64,000 bases of DNA from Paenibacillus tarimensis (GTDB taxonomy: Bacteria; Bacillota; Bacilli; Paenibacillales; Paenibacillaceae), in the NCBI RefSeq assembly GCF_021532315.1, contig NZ_JAKGAO010000012.1, forward strand, positions 293,818 to 357,817. The letters run 5' to 3'. How positions within the stretch are numbered: position 1 is the first letter of the stretch; the number at the start of each line of letters is the position of its first letter. A program made the translations under genes and the position numbers. The notes below the pieces were generated by a model that was not told where the DNA came from, searched no databases, and was given only the letters and a program-made list of their open reading frames with translations. Below, piece by piece: positions 35,462-44,232 of the stretch.

Positions 35462-36787
35462 CTACTCCTTCAGCCGCCGAAGCAGCACTAGCAGTACAAG
35501 CCCCTCTGCAGCCAGGCCGCATGACTGCGCCAGAGCACCGACCATGCCGTTCCAGCCGGGAACGGCTGCTGCAGCCACCAGCAGGGCCGCGACGGTAACG
35601 ATGACATTCCCAAGCTGGGAGAATGCCATCAGCCGGGTCTGTTTGCGCAGCATGACAAGCCCGTTACCGAAGTCTACCCAGGGGAATACCAGTGCAAACA
35701 GCACGAAGACGCGCAATACGCGGAGGCTTTCATCCAGCAGCTGTCCCTCGCCCCCGATCACAAAGCCCACTATAACAGGACCAGCTGGCGTGAAAGCCAG
35801 CAGGGCTACAAGCAGAGCCGGAACCGTGTGAAACAGCAGGGCGAACCGCCAGACTCCCCGGGGATCTTCCTGATAGAAATTTAAGACAATCTGGTGCACA
35901 TACGTATAGAAGCTCGTAATCAGCGTCGTGACACTGAGGGCAATCGCATAGGAAGCGATGGCGAGCTCAATCTGTGACGTTTTGCCCAGCATGGCATTAA
36001 TCGACGGCCCGATAAGAACTGACAGGAAAGAGGTCATAATCAGCGGACGGTAAAACGGAAAGACATCCCGCACCCTGCTTACACCCGATGAAGCGTGCTT
36101 CTCAGGCATAACTCTGTAGATCCGCCTGCCTTCCAGCCAGCTGACCAGCGCCTCCACCATCATCCCAGCCAGGAAGATAAGCGCCCCGGTCCGACCGTCT
36201 ATCTCATGCCCGGAGCTTATAAAATAGAGGGAAAGCAGATACATAGCCGCAAGCCGTACAACCATGCCGATTGTCAGCCACTTGGTCTGCATATTCCGGA
36301 TAATTATTCCGTGGTATAAACAGCGTATCGCTGAAAATACCGTCACGAGGAAGAGAACCCGGTATCCTTTAAGCACTTCTGCCACAAGCTCGTCTCCAAT
36401 GGTATACACGCCTCGGAACAGTGCGGCCCCGAGAGGCGAATAAGACATAACCGAGCCGAACACCAGAGTGAACAGCAGCAGGTAGAGCGTCACCCACCCG
36501 ACCGCCCGAAAAGCGACCCGGTCGCCTGCAAGCGCCGAACAGGTTTGTCTCAGGAAGACGACTGGACGCTCGGTAATGATGAACAAGCTCATCGCAATGG
36601 TGTAGCCCGCGATCGTTGCTTCAGGGTTCAAGGAGCGGGATAATGTTCCGTTGACAATTACATGCGACAAGGCTACTAGGCTTGCCGATAATCCAAGCGG
36701 CACGAAGAAGGCCAGCATGCGCCGCAGGCTGACGCGTTCGTTCAAGCGTATGTCCGGTTCTTCAGCTGAACGGGGGGCAGGCTGCAT
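35462..36787 (-). CDS. MATE/MOP-superfamily membrane exporter
   Basis: A 441-residue protein with about 12 hydrophobic helices and little else, of the multidrug/oligosaccharidyl-lipid flippase (MOP) type. The first helix pair contains FFVPLGLSASLVALSH and NGTLSRSLNPEATIAGY, as in Bacillus proteins labelled multi antimicrobial extrusion protein. MATE proteins export drugs or metabolites in exchange for Na+ or H+; the cargo is unknown. Its ATG shares one base with the stop codon of the upstream beta-lactamase-fold gene (TAATG), so it is translationally coupled to it. Confidence 0.75.
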   Translation of the reverse strand: MQPAPRSAEEPDIRLNERVSLRRMLAFFVPLGLSASLVALSHVIVNGTLSRSLNPEATIAGYTIAMSLFIITERPVVFLRQTCSALAGDRVAFRAVGWVTLYLLLFTLVFGSVMSYSPLGAALFRGVYTIGDELVAEVLKGYRVLFLVTVFSAIRCLYHGIIIRNMQTKWLTIGMVVRLAAMYLLSLYFISSGHEIDGRTGALIFLAGMMVEALVSWLEGRRIYRVMPEKHASSGVSRVRDVFPFYRPLIMTSFLSVLIGPSINAMLGKTSQIELAIASYAIALSVTTLITSFYTYVHQIVLNFYQEDPRGVWRFALLFHTVPALLVALLAFTPAGPVIVGFVIGGEGQLLDESLRVLRVFVLFALVFPWVDFGNGLVMLRKQTRLMAFSQLGNVIVTVAALLVAAAAVPGWNGMVGALAQSCGLAAEGLVLLVLLRRLKE

Positions 36788-38250
36788 TATTCTGCATACC
36801 TTCCCGCAGCCTTCTCGGGGACACCAGACTGCAGTCCTATATTCTGGGTTATGGCTGCTTGCAGCTCCCTTCCCTCAAACCTGCATACCATCCGCATATT
36901 TAGAGGTGTTTCAATGAACCGGAAGTTCAGCTCCAGAACAAGGCTTCCAGCTTTCCGATAGACAAAGGCCCGGCCGAGCATTCGCTCCCCCTTCATCACC
37001 CCTGCCTCGGCACGGCCTTCCTTCCAATCATCCAGTCCAAAAGAGAAGTGCTCATCTTCATCCTTAATCAGTGTTATAAAACTGCCATCGACTTGAAGCT
37101 CAAACGTCTTGATAAAGCTCTGGTCATCGTCAAAATGATAGGTCCGTCCCGCTGGGATTTGCAGCACATCATCCGGCTGATTAACAAGCTCCCCACCATT
37201 GGCCTCAGCTGGAGCATGATCAAGTCTCAGACTGCGAAGCCTGGCTGCAAGACTGCTGTACGCAGCTTGCGCAGGCGGCAAGGGCTGTTCCTTCATGGCA
37301 GGCAGCAGATGCTCCCACACGGCATCCAATATCGGCTTCTCCTCCTGCAGCCCGCTTGTAATCGCTACGACGGCATTCTGCTTTGGCATTACGAAGATAT
37401 ATTGACCAAACATGCCGGCAGCCCGGTACACGTCATGACGGCACAGCCAGAACTGGTAGCCATAGCCCTGATGCCAGTCATTATCCGGGTCGCTGCCGTT
37501 ATCAATCTGCTTCATGGAGGACTGTCTGATCCACTCCGAAGGAACCAGCTGCCGGCCATTCCAGACACCGTCCTGCAGGTATAACTGTCCCAGCTTGGCT
37601 ATCGATTCTGTTGTTGTCCTCAAACCATATCCGCCGACTGTGGTCCCATCCGGCCACGTATCCCATACTGCTGTCGAGATCCCGAGCGGCTGAAACAGCC
37701 TTGTCTGCAAATAGTCAAACAGCGTTACACCGGCCACCTTCTGCAGAATTGCGGAAAGCATATGGCTGGCACCGCTGTCATATGCAAAATGCGTGCCCGG
37801 CTTATGCTGGACCGGCTGCTCAAGAAATGCTTTGATCCAGTCGCCATCCTCACATTGAATCATCGGACCTGTCACATCGGTTTCATGACCCGTTCCCATT
37901 GCAAGCAAATCATGCACACGCATCTCCTGCAGATTCTCCGAAGGTATTGAAGGCGCTTTCTCGGGGAAAAATGAAAGAACCTTATCGTCTACTGACAGAA
38001 GTCCTTCATTAACGGCTAACCCGATCGCTGTCGCTGTAAAACTCTTGCTCACTGAGAACATCTGATGCGGTTCATCCGGTTTATACGGATGCCACCACCC
38101 TTCAGCAGTGACCTTCCCTCCACGCACAAGCATAAAGCTGTGGAGCTCCTGACCGCTGGCTTCCACAGCATTGAGAAAAGCTTCAACAGCAGCGGATGAT
38201 ATTCCCTGTTCTTCCGGGGTACTGCGAGGCAGACGATTTGATTCACTCAT
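36787..38250 (-). CDS. Serine hydrolase, beta-lactamase/class C fold
   Basis: A 487-residue member of the class C beta-lactamase/esterase superfamily. The SxxK motif is S66-V-S-K69 in FSVSKSF, and the second motif is Y-x-S in FAYDSGASHML. A C-terminal domain of about 150 residues (FETLELQVDGSF-like strands) follows the catalytic part. Such proteins are D-aminopeptidases, esterases or peptidoglycan-linked enzymes; true beta-lactamase activity is not implied. No signal peptide. ATG at 38250 with GGAGG 7 nt upstream; the GTG at 38268 lies before the ribosome site. Coupled to the exporter downstream. Confidence 0.82.
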   Translation of the reverse strand: MSESNRLPRSTPEEQGISSAAVEAFLNAVEASGQELHSFMLVRGGKVTAEGWWHPYKPDEPHQMFSVSKSFTATAIGLAVNEGLLSVDDKVLSFFPEKAPSIPSENLQEMRVHDLLAMGTGHETDVTGPMIQCEDGDWIKAFLEQPVQHKPGTHFAYDSGASHMLSAILQKVAGVTLFDYLQTRLFQPLGISTAVWDTWPDGTTVGGYGLRTTTESIAKLGQLYLQDGVWNGRQLVPSEWIRQSSMKQIDNGSDPDNDWHQGYGYQFWLCRHDVYRAAGMFGQYIFVMPKQNAVVAITSGLQEEKPILDAVWEHLLPAMKEQPLPPAQAAYSSLAARLRSLRLDHAPAEANGGELVNQPDDVLQIPAGRTYHFDDDQSFIKTFELQVDGSFITLIKDEDEHFSFGLDDWKEGRAEAGVMKGERMLGRAFVYRKAGSLVLELNFRFIETPLNMRMVCRFEGRELQAAITQNIGLQSGVPEKAAGRYAE

Positions 38251-38343
38251 GAACCATCCTCCGTTCACTAGTTAGTCCTGACCTCTTTATTGTACGTTCT
38301 CCGGCAGCAACAGGCAATGGCAGCGCTGTGTCTCATGAGCTCG

Positions 38344-39261
38344 TCATCCCCTTACAGCATGTTTGTCAGGCTGCTGTAAAATGCTGCGCAGCAGCATCAG
38401 TAGAGGCAGCAGAGCGGCCAGAAAGCTCAATGCACCCAGGACCGATAGTATAGACCAGCTAAACACCGCCTCACCAAGATAAGTCTGCCAGCCGATAAAT
38501 AACAGCCCTAATGTGTAAGCAATTCCAGTCCAATGAACCAATAGGCGGCGTGCAGCCTCACTTAAGCTGGAACGCTCCCCCAGCCAGGCCACCAAGGGCA
38601 CAGCCTGCAGCGCATGAAACCCAAAGCCGTGCAGCCATATAATATTTCCTTCCGTCCCGGTGAACCGGCCCTCGTTAACCGAGAGCCAGATCCCGGCAAC
38701 AAAGGATATCATTGTTGCCGCCATGGCATACCGCACAGCCATGACAAGCAGCGGTCGTCTCTTCGCAGCCTTGCCGCTGAAGAACGGAATAGCAAAACAA
38801 ACATACAGGAGCAGCAAAAGCAAAGCATCGATGACGAATAACAAGCTGATAAAGCTGTCCAAAGCCGTTCCGCCCTCCGTAAACCTCGGATTTAGTCCGC
38901 GAAAATTCTGAATCGTTTCCGTGAAGTAGCCATACAGGGCCAATATAATGTAGGACCAGCGGAAGACGGCAAGACTTCTCCTCCCCATGCCTGACAAGGG
39001 AGCAATCGCTGCTGTTGAGATAAGGAAGATCCCGAGAGCCGCATTAAATGATATTGCCTTTGATACATCGCCGTCAGGCGCCACCGGACCCCCATAGAGC
39101 ATCACCCATACCGCGCAGATACCGGCAAGGATAAAGCCCAGCACCCCAGTCAGAAGCATCCACTTCTCGCCTTGAAACAGCTTTACCGGATGTATGCATT
39201 CTTGTGCCTGCTGATTGCCCAAACTAAACACCCTCTTTTCTGCAAGATTATCCAACTCCAT
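38344..39261 (-). CDS. Multipass membrane protein of unknown function
   Basis: A 305-residue protein with about eight hydrophobic helices and the conserved-looking loop IIWLHGFGFHALQAVPLVAW, which holds two His residues. I do not recognise a family. The ATG at 39261 has no ribosome site; a TTG at 39222, 13 codons in, has AGAGGG at proper spacing and may be the real start (292 residues). The helix with His could bind a metal or heme, but there is no direct sign of this. It is 94 bp upstream of the serine hydrolase gene on the same strand. Confidence 0.65.
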   Translation of the reverse strand: MELDNLAEKRVFSLGNQQAQECIHPVKLFQGEKWMLLTGVLGFILAGICAVWVMLYGGPVAPDGDVSKAISFNAALGIFLISTAAIAPLSGMGRRSLAVFRWSYIILALYGYFTETIQNFRGLNPRFTEGGTALDSFISLLFVIDALLLLLLYVCFAIPFFSGKAAKRRPLLVMAVRYAMAATMISFVAGIWLSVNEGRFTGTEGNIIWLHGFGFHALQAVPLVAWLGERSSLSEAARRLLVHWTGIAYTLGLLFIGWQTYLGEAVFSWSILSVLGALSFLAALLPLLMLLRSILQQPDKHAVRG

Positions 39262-39582
39262 CTTATAAGAGGGGTGTAAATTCTGAATCAGACCTCGGTT
39301 GGTTCTTGCAACCGGACCTATGCATGGCGAGCGCTCAGACCATCGCCCAGTTGTGCCGGGGGACGGTTCATATTATAATGAGCGGCTTCTGGCAGCAGGG
39401 ACAGGCATCAAAGAAAACTGCCCAATGATTGTCTTTCACAATTCAATAGGTCATTAGTAGCACTAAATCTAATTAACATAAAAATATGATAATATTTGTC
39501 GAATTATGATGGGCTTTATGTATTATTTCATTTATAATTAGCTGGATAATATGGTTTGAACTCTCATTAAGAAGGTGACCCA
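39262..39582 (+). promoter_or_regulatory. 321 bp region upstream of the exopolysaccharide genes
   Basis: No gene seen. TATAAT at 39374-39379 has TTGTGC (39351-39356) 17 bp upstream, a usable though weak sigma-A promoter. If used, the leader would be about 200 nt long. A second -10-like TATAAT lies at 39533-39538. The leader is AT-rich; I found no GEMM c-di-GMP riboswitch signature, and no strong hairpin. GAAGGTG precedes the start at 39583. Confidence 0.4.
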
Positions 39583-40347
39583 ATGAAACGCGAAAGACTG
39601 ATTGTATGGCTGTTTATTTTAACTGTGGGTGCCGCTGTGGCTCTAGTAGCTTCGGCGGAAGGTGAAGAGCTGCTGGCCTTCTGCACCATTGTCGTACTGT
39701 CAGCTGTATGCTTCGCCTACCTGAAACCGCTCCAAAGCTTTGCCCTGCTTGTTGTCGAAATGCTGGGAACTGGCTTCTGGCTGGCCTTTCAAGGCTACAT
39801 GAACGAATGGGACAGCTCAGAGCAAGCACACGCTATTCTGACCAATCTGGCTTTCATGGCTTGTGTGATATGCCTGTGGCTGACCGTCTCCCAGCTTGTT
39901 AAGTATGGACAGGCTTACACCGAGATGGATGAGGAGCTGCAGGAACTGCGAAAGTATGAGAAGGATGCCTCGGTGCTGACAATTAATGAGTTCATGTACC
40001 GCATGGAATCGATCTTCGTAGCCATGCGTCGCCGTAAGGAACAAGGCTATCTGCTGAGGATCAAAATTAATGCGGCCGGCAAAGAATTTGCGAAGAAAAG
40101 CGTGTTCCACGCCTTTGCCACAGCTGCATTGAAATCGGTAAGAGAGCAGTATGATCTCGTTGGAAAAGTATCTGACTATGAGCTCGTCATTCTGCTGCAA
40201 AACACAAACCGTGATGGCGCCCTGATCGTAGAGGAACGCTTCAAGGCTTACCTGCACCAAGAGGTGAACGTTCCGGAGAGCTTCTATGAAACCAGCCTGC
40301 TGGAACTGCCTGATAATTGGAGCGAAACGCAGGCTATAGTGGCCTAA
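39583..40347 (+). CDS. YdaK-like membrane protein with degenerate GGDEF domain
   Basis: A 254-residue protein: about four membrane helices in residues 8-105, a short coiled linker (EMDEELQELRKYEKD) and a C-terminal GGDEF-fold domain (about 130-225). Where active cyclases have GGDEF, this reads SDYEL (197-201) after LVGKV, so it cannot make c-di-GMP. The I-site position D191 is kept, but the Arg is four residues before it (REQYD), not three as in RxxD. B. subtilis YdaK has the same layout and serves as a c-di-GMP receptor that switches on the ydaJKLMN exopolysaccharide synthase. The next gene is the GT2 synthase, 30 bp away, so the same role is likely, with ligand binding uncertain. Confidence 0.78.
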   Translation: MKRERLIVWLFILTVGAAVALVASAEGEELLAFCTIVVLSAVCFAYLKPLQSFALLVVEMLGTGFWLAFQGYMNEWDSSEQAHAILTNLAFMACVICLWLTVSQLVKYGQAYTEMDEELQELRKYEKDASVLTINEFMYRMESIFVAMRRRKEQGYLLRIKINAAGKEFAKKSVFHAFATAALKSVREQYDLVGKVSDYELVILLQNTNRDGALIVEERFKAYLHQEVNVPESFYETSLLELPDNWSETQAIVA

Positions 40348-40377
40348 TACACCATGTACGGCTGAAGGAGGCCCATA

Positions 40378-41598
40378 GTGAACACGACCTTAATTATGAT
40401 TGTCAGCTCCACACTATTCTGGACCCTGCTTGTGTTTTATTCGATCCTTACAGTAGCAGGCATTCTGTACCGTTCCAAACCGAATACCTTCAAGCCGCTG
40501 GAAAAGTATCCGAGCGTCAGCATCTTTATTCCCGCACATAATGAAGGCAAGGTCTTGGCCGAAACGCTGGATGCGATGGTGAAGCTCGAGTATCCCGGCG
40601 AGCTGGTCATTTACCTGCTCAATGACAATTCCAAGGATGAGACCGGAGAGATCGCGGATTTCTATGCCAGCACATTCCCCCGGATCAAGCACATCCATGT
40701 ACCACCCGGCAAGCCGAGCGGTAAGTCACGGGTGCTGAACTACGGACTCTCCATATCCGATTCCGACTATATCTGCGTCTATGATGCTGACAACCAGCCC
40801 GAGCCGCAAGCACTGAAGCTGCTTGTTGAGCGGGCTGAGCAGGTTCCCGGGGCTGTCGGCGCGGTCGGATATGTGTGGACAGTTAACGAAACGAAGAACT
40901 GGCTTACCCGAATGATTGCAATGGAGTTCAAAGTCTTCCAGCTCCTGATGCAGAGCGGCCGCTGGCTGATGTTCAAGACCGGCTCACTAACAGGGACGAA
41001 CATGCTTGTATCCAGGGAAACAATGATCAAGAACGGCGGATGGGACCCTTACGCGCTTGCTGAGGATGCCGACCTGACCATGACCATTACGGCGGCAGGC
41101 GGCCTGCTGCCCATCGTCCCTGAATCCAGGACCTGGGAGCAGGAACCCGAGACGTTCCGCGTTTGGCTCAAGCAGCGTACCCGCTGGATGGAGGGGAACC
41201 TGTATATTATTCTGAAGAGTCTGCGCAAGCCCAGCTGGTTTAAAGGACGCACCTTCGCCCATTCCTTCCATCAGCTTATTGTGTATGTAGGTTTTGTCCT
41301 GCTGCTCATTATCTCTGACATATGGTTCATTCTGGGGCTCCTCGGCAAAGCGGGAACCGATATTACAACGCCCTTGCTTATTCTCTGGTTCCAATCCTAC
41401 CTCGTTTATCTGATGCAGCTGTTAAGCGCTCTGACTGTAGACCGGTCATTGACACCCAAGAATATGTTTATAGCCGTTATTATGTACTTTACTTACGCAC
41501 AGCTGTTCATGGTTCTGCTTGCCCGTGCGATCTACTTACAGATCAAGAAGGCTTGGAAGAAAGAAGATGTCGTGTGGGACAAGACAGTACGATTCTAG
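40378..41598 (+). CDS. Processive GT2 glycosyltransferase (YdaM-like exopolysaccharide synthase)
   Basis: A 406-residue membrane glycosyltransferase. One N-terminal helix (about 8-28), then the GT-A domain: IFIPAHNEG, LNDNSKDET, the D-x-D of VYDADNQP, EDADL as the catalytic-base region, and QRTRW (QxxRW) that marks processive enzymes such as cellulose and hyaluronan synthases. Three or four C-terminal helices form the export channel. It resembles B. subtilis YdaM, which with YdaK and others makes an unnamed exopolysaccharide. Start is a GTG with AAGGAGG upstream. No BcsB/YdaN-like partner was found in the window. Confidence 0.85.
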   Translation: MNTTLIMIVSSTLFWTLLVFYSILTVAGILYRSKPNTFKPLEKYPSVSIFIPAHNEGKVLAETLDAMVKLEYPGELVIYLLNDNSKDETGEIADFYASTFPRIKHIHVPPGKPSGKSRVLNYGLSISDSDYICVYDADNQPEPQALKLLVERAEQVPGAVGAVGYVWTVNETKNWLTRMIAMEFKVFQLLMQSGRWLMFKTGSLTGTNMLVSRETMIKNGGWDPYALAEDADLTMTITAAGGLLPIVPESRTWEQEPETFRVWLKQRTRWMEGNLYIILKSLRKPSWFKGRTFAHSFHQLIVYVGFVLLLIISDIWFILGLLGKAGTDITTPLLILWFQSYLVYLMQLLSALTVDRSLTPKNMFIAVIMYFTYAQLFMVLLARAIYLQIKKAWKKEDVVWDKTVRF

Positions 41599-41638
41599 AG
41601 CTTAAGCAATAATAAGCCGACTACTTTCCCGTAAACAT

Positions 41639-41677
41639 AAAGGCATGCCCAGTGTCGCAAGGACACGGCATGCCTTT
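41639..41677. terminator. Bidirectional terminator after the GT2 gene
   Basis: AAAGGCATGCC (41639-41649) pairs with GGCATGCCTTT (41667-41677), with GTGTC/GACAC as inner stem, followed by TTATTG. It lies between converging GT2 and GH8 genes. Confidence 0.85.
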
Positions 41678-41684
41678 TTATTGT

Positions 41685-42803
41685 TTAGATGAGCTTAAGA
41701 TTAATTAATGCTTGTTCCGCCAGCAGGGCATAGAGATTATCGAAGGAGTAGGAATCTCCACCGCTGACATAACCGCCATACATGGAATCCTGGGGATCAT
41801 TCACACGCCAGACGATCATCCGATTATACAGATCCAATGCGAAGCTGCGGTCACCCGTCTCCAGTGCATACATAATGGTTAAGCCATAGAGCGCCGGGCA
41901 TTCGAAGGTAACACTTGGTGCAGCAGAAGCCCGATTATAGCCTGCAACGAGGTATTTGTATGCATAGAAGTCCTTCTTCACCAGCTTGTAGAGAGCCGGC
42001 GAGGCCAGTCCGTTCTGCGCACGGTGCAAGGCTATATACATCTGATCAATCATGTTAACGGTTGAATCATAAGTAAACTGCTTGGTTTTTATATTATAAT
42101 TTTTAGGGAAGAATGTCCCGTCAGTCGGCATCGTCTTCAACAGGTTTAAATTCTGGTTCATAACCGACTTGTCAATCTGGCGAGCATTGTACATCCGTTT
42201 CAGTGCCGTAGGCACAATATAAGAGAGTGTTACCGATTCAGATACATAACCAGAGTTTTCATCATAATAATCTGTGAAGAGACCGTTACGCCCGTTATTC
42301 ATCCTGCTGTATGTACTCAGCTTGTCAGCAAGCAGCTTGTATTCCGGATTTCCCCACTTCTGATTCGCGCTGTACAGCGCGTCAATAATCTTGTGGTCAT
42401 CGATCAGCGCATTCGTCGTTACTCCGCTTGTCCCGTCTGCAGACAGCTTCCAATAGACAAGCCCAGATGTTGACAAGTAATTGCGCTGTAATTGGTCAAA
42501 ACCGCTCTTAAACAAAGCAGCATCATTTTTGAGAACGGCATAGGTCATCCACAAACCCAGAGATTCGGACAGAGACTCACGCCCGCCAGCCATGTTAGGG
42601 TCTGACGACGATTGAGTGGAGCTCAGTCGAGTGGCAATGGTACCATTGGAATTATACATATGGGATTGGATAAAGGTTTCTGTTGGGGAAAAGGTGACGG
42701 CTGATGCCTGGGCGGCAGGCGCCGCGGCACTTACCGCTAATATTACGGCAAGACCAGCCATTATACGGCGTCCTGATGACAGTATGCGGAAAATAGGGAC
42801 CAC
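41685..42803 (-). CDS. Secreted GH8-like glycosidase (YdaJ-like), copy 1
   Basis: A 372-residue secreted protein: basic N-terminus, hydrophobic core and AQASA cleavage site near residue 34, then a GH8-type (alpha/alpha)6 barrel. GGRESLSESLGLWMTYAV carries the Glu expected as proton donor in GH8; TTNALIDDHKIIDAL matches the second acidic region. B. subtilis YdaJ, from the same kind of locus, is the closest recalled relative. It may trim or modify the exopolysaccharide outside the cell. The start is unclear: GTG at 42803 lies on top of GAGGAG, while a codon four further on is ATT. The gene follows a close paralogue (copy 2). Confidence 0.78.
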   Translation of the reverse strand: MVPIFRILSSGRRIMAGLAVILAVSAAAPAAQASAVTFSPTETFIQSHMYNSNGTIATRLSSTQSSSDPNMAGGRESLSESLGLWMTYAVLKNDAALFKSGFDQLQRNYLSTSGLVYWKLSADGTSGVTTNALIDDHKIIDALYSANQKWGNPEYKLLADKLSTYSRMNNGRNGLFTDYYDENSGYVSESVTLSYIVPTALKRMYNARQIDKSVMNQNLNLLKTMPTDGTFFPKNYNIKTKQFTYDSTVNMIDQMYIALHRAQNGLASPALYKLVKKDFYAYKYLVAGYNRASAAPSVTFECPALYGLTIMYALETGDRSFALDLYNRMIVWRVNDPQDSMYGGYVSGGDSYSFDNLYALLAEQALINLKLI

Positions 42804-42971
42804 TCCTCACGATTTATATAAAACCGGCAGCCCGGCTGTCTTAGCTTGCGCCTTAGACCCGTTGCTTTGCGTCATTGCCTTTCGGCAATTTTGCCTTTGT
42901 AGATAGAGTTTATTGGTTTATACTGCCTATCTTATAACAGTGTTCGACAAGCATGAAATAGTTAATTGGAC

Positions 42972-44045
42972 CTATTTTAACGCAGATTCGGCTAGTAATG
43001 GGAAAAGGTTGTCAAAGATATGCGTGTTTCCTTCGTATACATAACCTCCCTTATACCGCTCGTCCTGTCCTCGCATCTCCCTCAGCCGTTCCCAAATTTT
43101 CTCTGCAAACTCACGGTCACCCGTTTGAAGAGCAAGCAGTATGGCGAGCCCGTAAGCGGAGGGGGATTCATAGGAGACGTCAGGCTCAAGACTTCGTGCA
43201 TCATAACGGCCGTAAAACAGGGATCTCTCCTGAAGCTCAGCTTGCAGAAAATTCATTAACGCCCCCGTTTCCCTTCCCGCCTCGTCTGCATGTATGGCAA
43301 CAATCAACTGATCCAGGATGTTCACAGATGAGTCAAAGGAATACGCTTGCGTTATGACATCGTATGATTTTGGAAAGAACGGCCCCTCTGACGGCATGCT
43401 GTCAAGCAGGCTCACATAGTTATCATACTCGGACTGACTAATCAGCCGATGATCGAGCATTGCTTTTAGGGATGCAGTATCCACATAGACAAGGCTAAGG
43501 GTAGTCGAGCTTACATGGAGCTTAAAATCATGAAAATCCGTAAGATAGCCGTTCATTTGCCCTTGTGCCAATAAATTCCGGGTAATCCTGCCCGCTGTAT
43601 TCACATAGTCCTGCACTTCCCATTGCTTATAAGCCTCAAGCAGGGCCCCTACAATTCTCAGATCGTCGCCAAGCGCATTCGTCGTTACGAGAGCATGACC
43701 GTCCGGCTGCAGCTTCCATTTAATATACGGGTCAGGTCCCATGAAGATATTCTTCAGCACCTGATAGCTGTTCTGGAACAGCTCTTCGTCCTCTTCTCTC
43801 ACTGCATATTGCATCCAGAGTCCTAACGATTCGGACAGCGCTTCCCTGCCGGCTGCAAGGTCCGGGTGTTCACTCTCTGCCTCCTGAAGGTAGGTTGCAA
43901 GGGTGCCATTAGAATTAATCATTGAAGTCCTGATAAATGTTTCCGTCGGAGACACCTCCTTCTCCAGCTCGATCCTATAGAGATAAGCACTCAATCCCAC
44001 GGCACAAATCACTGCAGCTGCTGTAATATAATGTCTAATCTTCAA
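42972..44045 (-). CDS. Membrane-anchored GH8-like glycosidase (YdaJ-like), copy 2
   Basis: A 357-residue paralogue of the neighbouring gene. The N-terminal helix (about 7-22) lacks a clear cleavage site, so it is probably an anchor. The same motifs recur: PTETFIRTSMINSNGTLATYL, AAGREALSESLGLWMQYAV, TTNALGDDLRIVGALLEA, MPSEGPFFPKSYD and GGYVYEGNTHIFDNLFPLL. The two copies share most motifs in order, so they arose by tandem duplication. TTG start at 44045 with GGAGGTG upstream. It is divergent from the DUF2334 gene and 168 bp upstream of copy 1. Confidence 0.78.
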   Translation of the reverse strand: MKIRHYITAAAVICAVGLSAYLYRIELEKEVSPTETFIRTSMINSNGTLATYLQEAESEHPDLAAGREALSESLGLWMQYAVREEDEELFQNSYQVLKNIFMGPDPYIKWKLQPDGHALVTTNALGDDLRIVGALLEAYKQWEVQDYVNTAGRITRNLLAQGQMNGYLTDFHDFKLHVSSTTLSLVYVDTASLKAMLDHRLISQSEYDNYVSLLDSMPSEGPFFPKSYDVITQAYSFDSSVNILDQLIVAIHADEAGRETGALMNFLQAELQERSLFYGRYDARSLEPDVSYESPSAYGLAILLALQTGDREFAEKIWERLREMRGQDERYKGGYVYEGNTHIFDNLFPLLAESALK

Positions 44046-44232
44046 CCCGGCACCTCCGGTGTCTCAAACTATAGTCTTACTATATTATAAAGGAACACAA
44101 GGCGAAAGGTCGATGATCCACGTCAATGGTCCCAAAGTTTTATTTGACGTTAAGCAGTCCAATGGATAATATTTATAGGAATGAGAAACTAATCCTCTGT
44201 TTCTTTAATTATTATCATAGGAGACAATTCTA

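Noticed and set aside
36787..38250. Antibiotic resistance beta-lactamase
   Set aside because: Only the SxxK fold is shared; no signal peptide, and such proteins in Paenibacillus are mostly esterases or peptidases.
39386..39582. c-di-GMP riboswitch upstream of the exopolysaccharide genes
   Set aside because: No GEMM-type conserved sequence or paired stems were found by eye.
39583..40347. Active diguanylate cyclase
   Set aside because: The GGDEF signature is replaced by SDYEL, so catalysis is not expected.
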